A stretch of 64,000 nucleotides of DNA from Eutreptiella sp. 'Long Island Sound 2002' (GCA_964036045.1 OZ038385.1:1922001-1986000), one strand, 5' to 3'. Shown: positions 31,542 to 43,240, counted from the first letter of the stretch. Notes: generated from the sequence alone by a model not told the origin. Translations and numbers: made by a program.

Positions 31542-33898
31542 TAAAGAAGGTCCCTACCAGGACCGGCCCCCGCTGCGCCCCTTCCGCCTGTTACCCCTGC
31601 TGATTTACTCCGGATCAGTGATTGCATTCCTCAAATTCCAAAGGGTCCAAAGTCCAAAAATATAGAAAGAAAATCCTCCTTCAACCCTGAAACAGCAACC
31701 AGATCCCACAAATACAGCAATAACCCAATTCACAATCCAAATCAGGCTGCGGGCTTCCGTTCAGCACACCGGTCGTTTCACGTTGGCGGGCATGTACAAG
31801 AATTGCACCAAAGAGGAAAGCCCTGAAATTGGCATATGAACACAAATAAAGCAAGGTTGGGTAAAGAGGTAAACATACACATTCACAGCCATAAACCCCT
31901 CATTCCCTGGACTCAAGACCTTCCCTTGACTTACCAACATATTGCCCTGAACCAAGTCAAATGAGATGGCTGAATGCCATGTGTCACAAGTCACTACACA
32001 AACCCCAAAAATGTGTTCACTCCCAAGCCTCCAAATCCTAGCCCAATAGGGGAGGTGGCGTGTCATGGCCTAGAGTGGCACTCAGGACCATGCCCTACCC
32101 TGACATAAACTTGGTTGGACTTGGAGTCGATTGGGTTTGGAGAACTGCCCCATGATGTTGACCTCACAACATGGCAAAATCAGGCAAATCACACCATTAT
32201 GCCCAAAAATCAATTATATACTCAAAGGTGCATACGGCAAATATTCAAATGCTCCATGCATGTGTCAAACCGGAGAGTAATATACAAGGGTGATATAGAC
32301 CAAAGGTCCATGCCCAAGAATATTCCATCATTGGCTCCGAAACCCTTCCGGTTAGGTACATGACATGCTTCACAAGTCAACTCATGAACTTGAGACCTAA
32401 TTTTGTGAGGCCTCGTGTGCCACGCCAAAGTGATCATGTGATCCGGCATATGGTGACGTACAACACCAAAGCATATGCCAACATATAAGCAACATACCAT
32501 AGTTCACGGATCTCTAGGCACTTTACTGTTAGCCGACCAGTTGAGCACATAAAACACAAAAATGAGCATAAAATGAGGTCAAAAACATGAAAATATGTCC
32601 AAATACAAAGTTGTCATGATAGTATATCTCTATGCTCACCCATGATATCTGCTCATGGTTCAATACACAAATGATTGAAACCATTTGCGAACAATTCCCC
32701 CACTTGGATCCCCAATCAGGCGCATGGAGATACCTTCGCCACTCGTATCTACATGCCCCATGAAAATGGGAGTGCACTCATGGATCTCTTTGCCAAACAT
32801 ACCATGAGCAATACATATGCGGTAGACTTAGTCTAGCGCTTTGAATTCCACAATTGGGACATGGGCAAGGCCCTTGTCACATGTGGCTCCCCATCTCTTC
32901 GGCCACACGAAGATATAGAACATGGGCGTGAGCATATCGAAACACATACCATGCATATAACACATACCCTCAAAAGTGGCTCCCACCATGGTATGCCATG
33001 TCCCTCCATGGACATAACTTCACGTTAAAAATACGTGGAACCCAAGGAAAGTATCTATGCAACCCCAACACTCATGCGGTACACTCGAAAGTCGCAATAA
33101 AATATTCGGTTGCACGGTCCAAGAGTTATATATCACTTTCTACCCTCTTGACCATTATCCCTTGCTATACCGGGCATGTGTACACACCAAAGGCGTTTGA
33201 TGCTTCCCAAATTAAGTTGAGACCAAGGCGCTTGCAACCCAACCTTTCACCTTCCCTTTCCTCACACTCGCGCGTAGATATGGCCCTTCAAAGTGGTCCC
33301 ACGATTCACTTTTGTTTCCCTTATATCTCCAAGTCAAATGGGTGGCAAGTATAAGGGAAACCTGATTCGGGCATAGGGAAAAGAGTATGACCACTCGACA
33401 AAGTCCAAATCAAGTGCGGCGATGTCGAAGCTGAAAATCCGATTTCGACATCGCGAAAAATTCAGAATGAAATTTCGAGTGCTTATTTAGAAAATTGCGG
33501 AAGCAACGAACCCTTTACAGATGAAATGTGACCCTTCATCGGGGTTTCCGCCAAAATATCTGGAAATAACAGTTAACCAATCGGTTAACGCAAAATCGCG
33601 AGCCAACTGACAGTCGCCGATACATTGACCATTAGAAAGAAAGGCTGAAAAATTACAGAAACATTATGATAATAAAACCCTGTTGATTCCTGATATTCTG
33701 ATATATAAATCTCCGCTGGCGGCGCCTCGGTACTGAATATGGCCGCTCATAGCCGGAATGGCCAAACCTATCACACTATCACATCGGGTTAGGTCAGGTG
33801 GATGGGAGAGTATGATATCAGCCAATGGCGGCTTGCCGGCACATAGATACACACCCCAAGTGACCCCAAGATGGCCACGGGGGTCCGAACCGGCTTCA
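31542..33898 (-). repeat. 5' LTR of LTR-A copy 2
   Basis: 2,357 bp; it would hold the promoter of the element. It is nearly identical to 20,704-23,062 and clearly homologous to 4,322-6,687. Confidence 0.95.
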
Positions 33899-33902
33899 CT
33901 AC
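33899..33902. repeat. 4-bp target-site duplication of LTR-A copy 2, right
   Basis: CTAC, the partner of 20,700-20,703. Confidence 0.85.
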
Positions 33903-34049
33903 GTCGACGTATGGTTGGCCCTGGTTGGGCTCGGCCGGGCTGGGCGGTGCCGGGTGGCTTCTTGGGTGAGAGATGGGCCTCGGAGCGCTGTGGTGGTGTC
34001 TTGGAAGCCTGAAGATGGAGATGGGGGCGCGTGCGGGGCGCGGAGTGGG
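33903..34049 (-). other. LINE linker between RT ORF stop and LTR-A insertion
   Basis: 147 bp, exactly 49 codons, open in the same frame on both sides apart from TAA 34,050. It encodes a Pro/Arg/His-rich linker. After removal of LTR-A it runs straight into the Ulp1-like ORF. Confidence 0.55.
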
Positions 34050-35160
34050 TTAGTGGACGTCTGGGTCATGCACGGCATGGTAATGGATGAGACGCTGTAT
34101 GTGTTCCCTGGCAGCGGGGTCGGTGAGTTGCTCCGCGTGTGTTAACAGGAGGTGTTTGCGGTGTACCATTTGGGCCGCTGCTCTGCGGACTGCCTCTAGC
34201 TGGAGGTCCGCTGCTGCCTCCATGGGGCTTTCCGCGTGCTTGGTGAGGTGTCGGTGCAGGGCCTGTGTCACCGCCCCTCTCATGGTGGCCTCTTTGACCA
34301 GGGGATCCCGGAAGAGGTGTTCGGTGGCCTGGTGTGAGGGGCTGTGGGCTGGCCATCCTTCGTGTTGTCGTAGGGTTTCCGCCGGGGACCAGCCCACTAG
34401 CGTGTCCCTGCCTGTATGGAGGGGGCATTTCTTGAAGTGTTCCCAGTCCTCCGGGGTGGTGTGGTCGCACGGGCAACGGGTGTGTTCTTCGGGGACGTGG
34501 ATGTGTTTGCGGGCGAGCCATCTGGCGACCCTGGTGAGGAATGGTAGTTGCTCCCTGAGGAGCTGGATGCGTCGTTTTTGGAGGTGGGCTGGGACGTTTG
34601 CTGGGCGCAGCGCTGAGTGGTAGAGGGGGGTTTGCAGTCTGTCCTGGAGCTCCTGGATGTGCGCCCGGCTGTCTGCGTCGCCGAGCACGCGGGCGAGATG
34701 TTGGATGGGGTTGGGGTAGTGGTATGCTCTGTCGTCGGAGGAATAGGGGGCGTCCTCTGGTACCCAGTCCGGGGTCTGATGGGGCTCGGGTACGGGGGGT
34801 ATGTGTTGGAGGTGTGTGTGGTTTCGGCCGAGGTCAGGGATCTGGAGGGCTGGTAGGTGCGTTGTGCGCTGGTGTACTGCCTGGTTGTCGACCTTACCAT
34901 TTCCGTATTGGTGTCTGTGGGACTCTTGTTTGACGATGTGGAGTTGGACGTAGGGGGGAAGGCTGCGAAGGGCTTTCCAGAGCAGCAGTGCCTGGGTGCC
35001 GAGGCTCGTCGCGGTGGCTTTGTGAAGTGGTTGCCTTGCTATGCGGAGGAGCAGGTGTGTGCCGACAGTGGCGTCTACCACGAACCAGACCTGGACGATG
35101 TGCGGGGAGTGGGCGGGTAGGTGGGCCGCTATCTCGGTGATGGCAGGGCCATGGCCCCTA
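34050..35160 (-). pseudogene. LINE: RNase H second half and C-terminal Cys/His finger
   Basis: The frame carries QVWFVVDATVGTHLL (third RNase H Asp) and VKQESHRHQYGNGKVDNQ (His/Asp end of RNase H). About 120 residues later comes CPCDHTTPEDWEHFKKCPLH, a C-x-C...H...C cluster typical of LINE C-termini, probably for nucleic-acid contact. After that is a helical, Ala-rich stretch ending HDPDVH before TAA 34,050. I find no clear restriction-like endonuclease motif (PD...D). The N-terminal 140 codons of the open frame (35,150-35,561) are a wrong-frame extension; the true upstream frame is the next entry. Confidence 0.8.
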
Positions 35161-35660
35161 GCTCCCCGTGGGAGGAGGCCCCATAGGTGGTGTGGCCCGT
35201 GTGGTGGTCCATGTGGTAGTGTCGCCCGGTGTGGGTTAGCTGCAGGGTGGCCCCCCCGGTGATGGGCGTGAGGGCGGATTCGCCTGAGGCGTCGGTGAAG
35301 AAGAGCCGGTCCGCCGGTGATGGTTGTGGGAGACGGCATGGGTTCATGGGCAGGTAGGCGTATATGGCGAGGCCCATGGCGAGGTGGGCTACTGGGGTTG
35401 TGGGCTGCAGGATGGGGGTGGCGTACACCCCTATTCCTTTGGAGATGATGTGTTTCGCTTGGGGGGACAGGGCTATGAGTCCCTGCTCCGGCTGTCCTTG
35501 TGTGAGGTAGGAGTAGATGTAGTGGAGGATGTAGGCTGTGTCTGGGTTTAGGTCGTGGCATGTGAGGGTTTGTGTTCGGTGCTCCGGTGTGTGGCAGGAG
35601 TGGTGGAGCGGATAGTTAGGGGTGCTTGTGCCTACCTGTTCTGCCTGGCTCGTACATGCT
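35129..35660 (-). pseudogene. LINE: RNase H first half
   Basis: In this frame the sequence shows DLNPDTAYILHYIYSYLTQ, later RLFFTDASGESALTP (first catalytic Asp) and YGASSHGELGAMAL (catalytic Glu). A frameshift near 35,150 passes to the second half, which holds the remaining catalytic residues, and another near 35,640 connects it to the upstream linker. RNase H next to RT is found in I-, R1-, LOA- and RandI-like LINEs. Confidence 0.8.
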
Positions 35661-36242
35661 GTAACGGATGGCGACCCCTGCCGGGTCGGGGCGGGGCCAT
35701 GTGGGTGTAGTGGTGAAGAGCCATTTGGGCGCGTGGTCGGCCCTCCATGCTACCGTGGGGTTAGTGTCGGTGCGGTGGAACCATGGGGCTACCCATGCGT
35801 AGGCCTGTGGTGGTAGGTGGGTTGTCAAGTGGGTGTGGTGGTGTGCTATGAGGTGTAGTACGGGCCATGGTGTGGTTGGTGCCTCGGGGTCACAGGCCCA
35901 ACATGTGCGTGGCATGCTCTGGGAGTCATGGGGGACCCGTGGTAGGTCTCGGGCGGTCATGTGGTGTTTCGGTATGCGCCATTTTGCCCGGTGGTGGATG
36001 ACGGTGGTCTGCGTGGGTTTGGCTTCATTCGGGGCCAGTAGTAGGGTTAGTGGTGGGACAGGGCCCGTCACCGGGGGGACGGGTTCGTGTTTCGAGCCGG
36101 TGGGTGCGTAGGGCGGTGTCGCTGGGATGGGTCGGGGGTGTTGCTTTGTGAATTCCCGGTAGGCTGTTTGCATGTCTTTGCTTTCCGGCAGAGTGTGTCC
36201 CGCTGCTCGTGCCGTCCGCGTGAGGTACTGGTGGAAGAGGCG
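35616..36242 (-). pseudogene. LINE: linker between RT thumb and RNase H
   Basis: An open frame of about 200 codons with non-repetitive composition: HQYLTRTARAAG, RAKWRIPKHHMTARDLPR, CWACDPEAPTTPWPVLHL and WVAPWFHRTDTNPTVAWRAD. CWAC...HL...HHH could be a second metal-binding cluster. It is in frame with the RT ORF except for TAA 36,243. I do not recognise a named domain. Its TAA at 35,616 is probably irrelevant, because the reading frame changes just upstream of it. Confidence 0.6.
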
Positions 36243-37370
36243 TTATTGAGGCCATTCGGGAAGCTGTAGAAAGGGGGTGTTGTGTGCCCCGCTGTGGTGC
36301 AGGACCCGTATTTGGGGGAGGGTGACGTATACTACGGTGATGGAGGCCCCGACAAGGTCTATGGTGTGGATGGTGCCCTTGGGGTGATGGTGGACCTCCC
36401 CGCAGAGGACCGCTAGAGGCCCTTCCTCTGGACACGTGTGGTTGGTGAGTATGGCGTGGTGTGGGGATGGGAGGAGAAGCTGCAGGTGGTTCCACAGGCG
36501 CGTGTTCATGTTGGTGGGCATGCCCGTCTGGTGGAGTACCCAGCGCGGGCATGTGTTGCGGGCCCGTTGTGCGGCTTGGAGGCGGATTGTGGTGACCTCG
36601 CGGACCTCCGGTGAGTGGTTGTGGGTCATGCGGTGAAGGAGGAGGGCGGTGTGTCTGGTGTAGGTCGCTTTCACCTCGTCCCCTATGGCGTCCCCATAGT
36701 GGGGCCATGCCGCTCGGATGGCGCGGGTGGGTATGGAGGTGGGCCAGCCCGCGTGTGCTGCCCATACCTTGGTCACGGCGCGTGTGGCCGGCTGGAGGGC
36801 GGTGGTGGGGTGTGTCAGTTGGATTGCTTGGAAGCCTATGGAGGCGTTCAAGACCCCGGTGAGGTAGTACGCCAGGCTCTGGTGGGACAGGGAGAGGGCC
36901 TTGGTGGTCGGGGACGCATATCTGGGGAGATGGGCGAGGTGCGATTGCAACTTGGGAGGGAGGGTGTCGTCCTCAGGGTTGGCGGCCTGGATTACCCCCA
37001 GGTGGGTGGTGGTTGTCACGACTTGCATGGGGGGCCCTTGTGGCCCTAGGGTGGGGGGTGTGGCAGACCCCTTGATCATGGCCACTGACTTTGTGGGGTG
37101 GACGATGAGGTTGTTGTAGGAGAGGTAGGAGACGGTCACGTCCAGTAAGTCATTGGCCTGTTGGGTGACCGTTGGCCCGGGGTCCGGGGCATGGGGTTCG
37201 TGTGGGATGTGCGCGACCGTGAGGTTGGTGTCGTCCGCGAAGCCCACCAGGGGGGGGGGGAGGGGGGGGGGTGTGTAGGCCGGGTAATCCTGCTCGATTG
37301 CGCGGGCCAGGGAGAGCGTCACTAGAAGGTACAGGAAGGGGCCCTCTGCTCCCCCTGGGGGGACCCCGCT
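36243..37370 (-). pseudogene. LINE: reverse transcriptase, second half
   Basis: The second half of the RT, beginning at a G-rich tract frameshift near 37,350 (GVPPGGAEGPFLYLL corresponds to RT motif B). It contains LVGFADDTNLTV, motif C with both catalytic Asp residues intact, then the region of motifs D and E (NNLIVHPTKSVAMIKG, THLGVI) and a thumb-like helical part. It ends at TAA 36,243 after LPEWPQ; the same frame goes on beyond that stop. Confidence 0.88.
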
Positions 37371-39481
37371 GCCTGGCTCCAGGAAGGGATGAGGCCTGCT
37401 CCAGTGCGGACCGTGTATTTGCGGGTGCGGATGTAGCCGGAGGCGAAGTTGTAGAAGGGGAGGCCCAGGCGTTTCCACATCGCTTCTAGAAGGAGCCAGG
37501 GGGTGTTCGGGAAGGCTCCTTTGACGTCGAGGGAGGCGATGATGAGGTCCACCGGGTCCATGTCTGCGATGGTGTCCTGGAGGAAGATGGCCTCGTGTGG
37601 GGACCGGCCTGGGATGGCCCCCCAGAGGCTGGCTGGTATGTGGGGGTCCAGGTGGGGGCGGATGCGGCGTAGGAAGATGGTCCAGACGATCTTGACCTCC
37701 GTGACCGCACAGACTATGGGGCGCCAGTTGTCCGGGTTTGCCCAGTCCCCTTTTTTGTAGAGGGGGCGGACAACGTTTGCCCAGTCTGGTGGCAGGGGGG
37801 TCTGCCCCGTGACGATGTCCCAGAGGCGGTGGGCGAGGATGCGGAGGAGGTGGGCGGGGAGGTGGTAGTATGCCTCCGCAGGAAGGCCGTCGTAGCCTGG
37901 GGTTTTGTGTTGCCAGAGACTGTGGATGGCCTTCCGGACTTCGTGGATGGTGAAAGGGCGTTTTTCCAGTTGCCTCCTCTCGGCGTGGTTGAAGACCCGA
38001 GGGAGGCGGTCGATTTTGGCCTGGGTGTCTGGGTCCAGTGTGTCTTGGGTGGGGGTGTGTTGCCGGAGGAAGCTGTCTTGGGTGGCTTGGAGCACTATGG
38101 CTGGGTCGTTGGTGAGGAAGGCGTCCTCATGCCGGACTGTGGTGATGGTGCAGTGGCCGGTGTCGGTCATGGCATCGTTGAGGTGGCGGATGGCCTTGTA
38201 GGGGAGTTCATGTTGCGCATACCGTTCGTGTTCCTGGGCGATGTGCTGTTGCCTGTGGATGTGCCACCGCTGCAGGTCTGCCCTGATGTGGGCTATCTGT
38301 GTCCTGCAGTGGTGTATCTGGCGGCGGGTTTCGGGGCTGTCGGCGTGGAGGAGGGTCGCCAGTTGTTGCTTTGCATGCCAGAGGTCATTGAGCATGTCCC
38401 CTAGGGCCGTGGGTGGTTGGTCGTCGTCTGTGTGGGGGTGTTGCTGGAAGCCGCAGGCGACGGCGGCCGTGCGCATGGCTCTGAGTAGGTCGGTGGGGTC
38501 GCGTTGGATGCGCCGGGCGCGGTCTATGGCCCTGTGATATTGGGACCAGGCATGCTTGTCATGCAGTGGGGGCATCTTCAGGGGGGGTGGTAGGCCTTGG
38601 TCCGCATCCTCTGGGGGGCTGGGGGGAAGGTTGGGGATGGTGAGGCGGATGTGCAGGGGGCTATGGCCTGTGGGTCCCAGCTGGAGGGGCCCACATCGGG
38701 CCTCCGCCCGGATGATGGTGGTGGGGTCGCCATAGCATACGTCGATGCGGGATGGGGCGGCATCTGCTTGGTGGGGGAAGTGGGATGGTTGGCCTTCGAG
38801 GTTGGCCGTCAGGTCCACGAGCTGCAGCATTTCGATGGTGTCGCGGACTGCTTGGTCCTTGGGTGTGGCCTGTCCCCCTCGGTCCGCCGGGGTGGGGGCG
38901 GCGTTCATGTCGCCGATGATGACTGTGGGGGAGAGCATGGCCATCTGGCGGTATGCCTCGGCCAGGGCTTGGAGGAAGGGTTCCGTGGCGTCGCCGAAGG
39001 GGACGTGGGCGTTGATGACGTTAAGTTGCCATCCGTCCCCGACGACCTCATAGACACCTAGCCTCCCTGGGACGCTGAGGTGGTGGACGAGGTGGACGTG
39101 GATGCCGGTTTGGGCGTATAGGGGGGTCCCCTTGTGCCAGTAGCATTTGTAAGCTTTCTGGTCCGGGGTATATATGGGGGCCGTTTCTGGGGGGTCGTCG
39201 CGTTGTAGGCCTTGTTCCTGGAAGGTGAGGAGGTGAGGAACCCACCCCGGCCCCTGTGCCATCGGGAGCTCCTGGAGGGCGGTTGTGGCGTCCTTGGAGT
39301 ATGTGACGGCCGGGTGGTTGAGGTCGAGGAGGTTGACGGTGGCCTCGGTGGGGGCAGGCTGGGCTGTGGAGGCTTGTGCCCTCGGCCCTTGCCCCGTCAG
39401 GGAGGGGGACTGGGGCTCGGGGACGTTTTGCCGGTTGGTGGGCGCTTGGGTAGGCGCGACGGGGGGAGGCCTTGGCTCCAC
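37322..39481 (-). pseudogene. LINE: APE-type endonuclease and reverse transcriptase, first half
   Basis: APE-like endonuclease nicks the target DNA; RT then primes from the nick. Endonuclease motifs in order are LTFQEQGL (QE), YKCYWHKGTP, NVINAHVPFGD, VIIGDMNAAPTPADRGG (GDxN), PSRIDVCYGD (RID) and PTGHSPLHI (His). RT follows with KTPGYDGLPAEAYY, RPLYKKGDWANPDNWRPI and IIASLDVKGAFPNTPW, motif A with the first catalytic Asp. The frame breaks in a C/G homopolymer near 37,350, where SPQGEQ should continue as motif B. The open frame starts at 39,481, but the true N-terminus lies further upstream in other frames. Confidence 0.9.
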
Positions 39482-39790
39482 TCCGGGGGGAGCTCCCCAG
39501 TGTATTTGGTGCCTCTGTTGGCCTTGTTCTCTTCGGTGCGGAGTCGGATGGGGTGGGCGCTGGTGAGCTCCAGGGTGTAGCCTTCTGGCTTTTCCGGGGC
39601 GCTGCTGCCTTGGTCTAGCTCATTTTGGTGGTGCCAGATCACCCGGATCTGTGGCCCCCAGTTGTCCCCCGGGTCGCGGAGGCGGTATTGGATCGTGCCC
39701 TCACACCAGATCCAGTCGCCTGTGTGGTCGTTGCGGAAGGGCTGCTTGACCTTCGCGCCCTTTTTGAATCCTGGGTACGCCTCGGGTGGG
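39482..39790 (-). pseudogene. LINE: small conserved-looking domain before the endonuclease
   Basis: Not visible as one long frame, but the frame covering 39,397-39,790 reads YPGFKKGAKVKQPFRNDHTG, then DWIWCEGTIQYRLRDPGDNW, GPQIRVIWHHQNELDQG and GYTLELTSAHPIRL. The pattern of Trp/Tyr and beta-like strands resembles a small chromo- or Tudor-like fold, but I cannot name it. It sits between the low-complexity part of the preceding ORF and the APE domain, with frameshifts on both sides. Confidence 0.45.
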
Positions 39791-40685
39791 GGGGGTGCTG
39801 GTGGCGGGAGGGAGGATGATGAGGATGCCTGGTCCCGGTGCAGCGGTGGTAGTGATGGGAGGGAGGATGACGAGGATGCTTGGTCCGGGTGGGGCGGTGG
39901 TAATGATGGGAGGGAGGATGACGAGGATTCTTGGTCTGGGTTCGCCGGATGGGTCGGGTGGGATGCGGGGGGCGGGAGGTCGCTGCTTTTCCGGCTTGGT
40001 ACGGGGCGGGTGCGCCCCTTTTTCGTCTCGCTCGCTTGGGTGGGACTGGAGGTAGCGGGGCTGGGGGGGCGTGGGGTTTGAAGAAGGGGTGCGTTGCTTG
40101 CTGGCCCGGATCCCTCAGTTGGGGTTCTGCCGGAGTTTGCATTTTCGCTTTCGCGTGGCTGCGCATGATGGCGGCAAGCTTGCGCACGGTCTCCGGGGGA
40201 TCAGATGGCCATGGCAGTGCGGCTGGGCTGTCGTCGAAGGGGTGGTGAAGGTGGTAGTTCCTCATGGCCTTGGCCTGCATGACCCAGGCCTCCGTGGGTT
40301 CCGGTGTGTTTGGGCCGTTGGGGGAGCCTTGAGCCCAGTAGAGTGCTGTGTGGAGGGCTTCCCAGGGGGCGCCCTCGCGGCCTGTGAGGGTGGTGGCCTG
40401 GAGGAGTCGGTGCCGGCCCCGTGCGGGGTCTTCCGGGTCTATTTCCGGGGTATAGGCCTGGGCCGCCATGAGGACTCCGTGTGCCCAGTGGAGGACCCAC
40501 CATTGGGCGTCCGCTTTGAGGATGTGGATGGCGGGTTGTTGGGGGGGCGTGTCTAGGGTGTCCCAGGATGCGATGGCTAGTTCTATCCTGGAGGGGTGGA
40601 GGTGTGGGGTGGCCCTGCGGCTTAGGAGTTGATCGATGTGGAAGGGGGTGACGGGATCTTTGGGGCCCTGCGGTGGTGGGGGCAT
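39639..40685 (-). pseudogene. LINE: N-terminal part of ORF2, unknown domain
   Basis: An ATG at 40,685 begins MPPPPQGPKDPVTPFHIDQL, 20 bp after a TGA, so this may be the real start of the enzymatic ORF. The first 170 residues look folded (IELAIASWDTLDTPPQQPA, QWWVLHWAHGVLMAAQAY, WEALHTALYWAQGSPNG). The rest is Pro/His/Arg-rich with repeats of a PRHPPSHHYHR type. It ends at TGA 39,639, but real coding has by then moved to another frame. I do not recognise the folded part. A loose likeness to Ulp1-type proteases (Trp-rich strand, Q...NG) lacks the catalytic residues. Confidence 0.5.
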
Positions 40686-40705
40686 CGCTGGGATGGTTGT
40701 GGGGT

Positions 40706-41997
40706 CTCAGTGGCGTTCGTGGGCGGCGAGGGTGTACAGGGCGGCGGTGATGATGTGGTGGGCTTGCCCCTCCAAGACGATGTGGCGCTCTGTGCCGAAG
40801 TCCTTTGGTAGGTGGGCTGCGGGGTGGACGGTGATGTGGGCTAGGGCGCGTTGGTGGGCCTTTCTTCCCCCGTCTGGCGCCTGTGTCCGTTTGTCCCCTA
40901 GGATGTGCTGGTGTTGGTGTTTTGGTGGGGGCGGTCCCAGGGCGAGGGATTAAACACCGTGGAGGGGGATGGCGTGTTTCCTGGACCTGTTGGGCAGGAT
41001 GTATATGCCCGGGTCTCCCGGTACGGTGCCCAGGTACATGTTGCCCGTGATGGTGGGGGCCGGCAGCGGTTGGCGCAGGGGTGAGTTGCAAGGGGTGGAG
41101 CAGGGCGGGTCATGGTGCTCACACCGGGAGTGGTGGATGCCGTACGGGGTGACGTGTACGGCGAAGGGTCCGACGGCGCGCTGGAGTTTGCGGGGCTGGA
41201 TGTTGTGGAGGCGCGCCACCGCCCGTGTATGGGAGCGCCCTTCGCTGATCCACACGGCGTCTGCGCGCGTCGCCGCTGGGTTCAGGCAGTCCGTGGTGAT
41301 GCCTGTGATCGTGCGGTTGTGGGTGGCATCTGACACTCTGGCGGGGGGGGCGCTGATGCGGGATATGGTGTGGTCGTCGTGGAGGGTGCGGCCCTTGCGC
41401 CTCGCATCGTGTCAGTGCTGGGCCTCCTTGGCGGGGGTTTGCATACCTGTGTGTTTGGGCTTCTTGTTGGGGCGGTCTGCTGTGAGGGGGGGGGGTGGGC
41501 CAGGAGGGGGCGTGGTGGAGGGTGGGGTGTGGGAGGTCCCCCCGTGTTGCCCATGTGTACAGGGTAGTCGCGGCGGCCCCTTCCGCCTGTATCGTGTATC
41601 GCTCGTCGTGTCGGCAACGGGTGACGAGGACGTTGGGGGCCGGCAGCTCATACACCTGTGTGGTGTGGGGGAGGTGGCGGGTGACGGTGATCTTGGCGGC
41701 GTCGTTCTTGCGGGTGGTGGTGTGGGGGATGATGTAGTGGGTCGCCCATTCCTCCTGGGGGGTGTGTTCGGTCGGGTCTAGCTTGAGTGGGGGCCGGAGC
41801 GGCTTCGGTGTTGGGGGCTTGTCTTGGGCCTTCGCGTGGGGCGCCACTTTGGTTTCGACCAGGTATTGTGGGCCCCAGGTTTCCGGGGCCCCTACCTGTG
41901 TGGCTGCCGCTGCTGCGGCTTGGAGGAGGGCGGTTGTGTTGGTGTCTAGAGGGGGGGCCCCCGGTTGGGGGGTGAGGGTGTCGTGGTCTTGGTATGC
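40706..41997 (-). pseudogene. LINE: second half of ORF1-like protein
   Basis: This is pieced together from two frames. 41,119-41,997 carries ETWGPQYLVE, EEWATHYIIPHTTTRKND and NVLVTRCRHDERYTIQ. 40,950-41,336 carries CLNPAATRADAVWISEGRS, VAVHVTPYG-like sequence, HHSRCEHHDPPCSTPC and NMYLGTVPGDPGIYILP. Past TAA 40,950 the same frame reads LPKDFGTERHIVLEGQAHHI to TGA 40,706, a plausible true end. The Cys/His cluster could bind metal. No known family; the position suggests an RNA-binding ORF1 product. Confidence 0.5.
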
Positions 41998-43240
41998 CTA
42001 CCAAATGGTGTGGCCTCGTTGGGTTTTGCGGTGCGGGGTTTGGGTCTGGGCTTGCTGGATGGATAGGGCGGTCTTGATGTCCTCCGCTGCTTGTGGGTTT
42101 ATGGGTGTGGCGTACGCCGATACTCCCGGGGTGTGTATGCCGTGTGGTGCTTGGTCTACTCCTCGTATTGGGTGTAGGGTGTGGTGGGTGCGCGTGAGCC
42201 CTAGGTGTTCTTGGAGGAGGTCCCCCCGGATGTCCTCCCACCGTTGCTGCCAGGTGTGTGTGTCGTCGTTGGGGGCTTGGTAGGTGATGATGATGGTTTG
42301 CCATGGGGTGGGGCCTGGATGTACCGTCATAGGTGCCGACGATGCTTGCGGGGGTATGTGGACGGCGTGGGCGGGGGCTGCTGTTACGGGGTCTCCCTCC
42401 GTGGGTGTGATTTTTGGCATCGCCTTGGTCGGTGAGGAGGAGGTTGTGGCGGCCCGTCGGTAGTGCCCAGGTGGTGGTGGGCTCGGTGATGGAGTGGACG
42501 CGGATGGCCTGGAGCCCCGGTGTGATTTCGTCCCATCGGAGTGTGCCGTTGTGGACCGCCCATTCCCGTGGCAGGTCTCGAACCCCGTTTCGGTCCGGGG
42601 TGGTGCGGTGTTGTGGGGGGAGCCCCATTGTGGTGATGGGGTGGGTGAGGGGCTTTGTGCGGGGTTTTTCTTGTGTGGTTGGTGGTGATGGTGCCTGGGG
42701 CACCTCTTCGTCCAGTTGTTGTGGGGCTTTCGCCTCCTGGAGTTCTGCGCTGATGGTGCCGAAGACATCCGGGAGGGTGGGGGAGGCGGGGGGTTTGGGG
42801 TGCCGGATCGTTCCAGGTGATGTGGTATTCCTCCGGGTTCTCGGGGCTTTGCTGTACGGTGATGGCGGCGGTGGCGTCGTCTTCAGGTGTCCATCGGTGT
42901 GGATTTCGGTCGAGGGGGTGGAGGGTTATGGTGTGGCGGTGTTTCCAGCTGTGGAACGCTAGGAGGGCGTGGAGGCCGTGTCTAGTGTCCCCGGGCGGGC
43001 GGGGGTAGGTCTCGGCTGCTGCTTCCAGGAAGGCGTCCGTGATGCCTTTCGAGGTGTCTTCCCAGAGAAGGTCTTCCTCTGTGCCCCACTCGTTGTCGTT
43101 CCTTTTCTCCTGCTTCCACCCCTGGAGGGTCGCGTGGTCCTCAGGGAGGTCTCGTTGGATGGACTGGTAGTACTGCTCGGCGTCCATGGGGGCTAGGGTG
43201 CTGGCCAGTGTGGCGTAGATGTCCTTTGGGGGGGGGGGGG
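41998..43240 (-). pseudogene. LINE: first half of ORF1-like protein
   Basis: Folded-looking sequence starts near 43,230: DIYATLASTLAPMDAEQYYQ, WKQEKRNDNEWGTEEDLLW and LLAFHSWKHRHTITLHPLDR. A frameshift near 42,800 leads to PASPTLPDVFGTISAELQEA and REWAVHNGTLRWDEI. A second near 42,430 leads to WQTIIITYQAPNDDTHTWQQ and WEDIRGDLLQEHLGL. It reads to TAG 41,998, beyond which the same frame continues. The longer open frame up to 44,210 is low-complexity and probably untranslated. No named domain. Confidence 0.5.

Larger units (their letters stand above)
20704..33898 (-). mobile_element. LTR-A copy 2: full-length chromodomain-type Ty3/gypsy element, 13.2 kb
   Basis: A complete minus-strand LTR retrotransposon: 5' LTR 31,542-33,898, PBS, gag, UAG, pol (protease, MTase-like segment, RT, RNase H, integrase, chromodomain), polypurine tract and 3' LTR 20,704-23,062. 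It is flanked by CTAC duplications and inserted in LINE sequence. The two LTRs look nearly identical, which suggests a recent insertion. Still it carries a frameshift in gag near 30,630 and CGA-to-TGA type stops at 29,143 and 23,851. RT and RNase H catalytic residues are also changed. Order RT-RH-IN plus C-terminal chromodomain places it with chromoviruses in the broad sense. Confidence 0.95.

Noticed and set aside
34050-35160. A restriction-like endonuclease at the LINE C-terminus, as in Dualen elements.
   Set aside because: After the Cys/His finger I find no PD...D arrangement; the stretch is Ala/His-rich helix.
39639-40685. A second Ulp1-like protease at the start of ORF2.
   Set aside because: Only a loose Trp-rich strand likeness; no His, Asp and Cys in fitting order.
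34050-41999. In-frame UAA/UAG codons in the LINE (41,998; 40,950; 36,243; 34,050; also 20,455 and 18,349) as a sign that UAR is a sense codon in this organism, as in some green algae.
   Set aside because: The 1,530-codon LTR-A pol contains no in-frame UAR, and LTR-B integrase ends with TAA in one copy where the other has TGA. The LINE is also full of frameshifts, so its stops fit ordinary decay.
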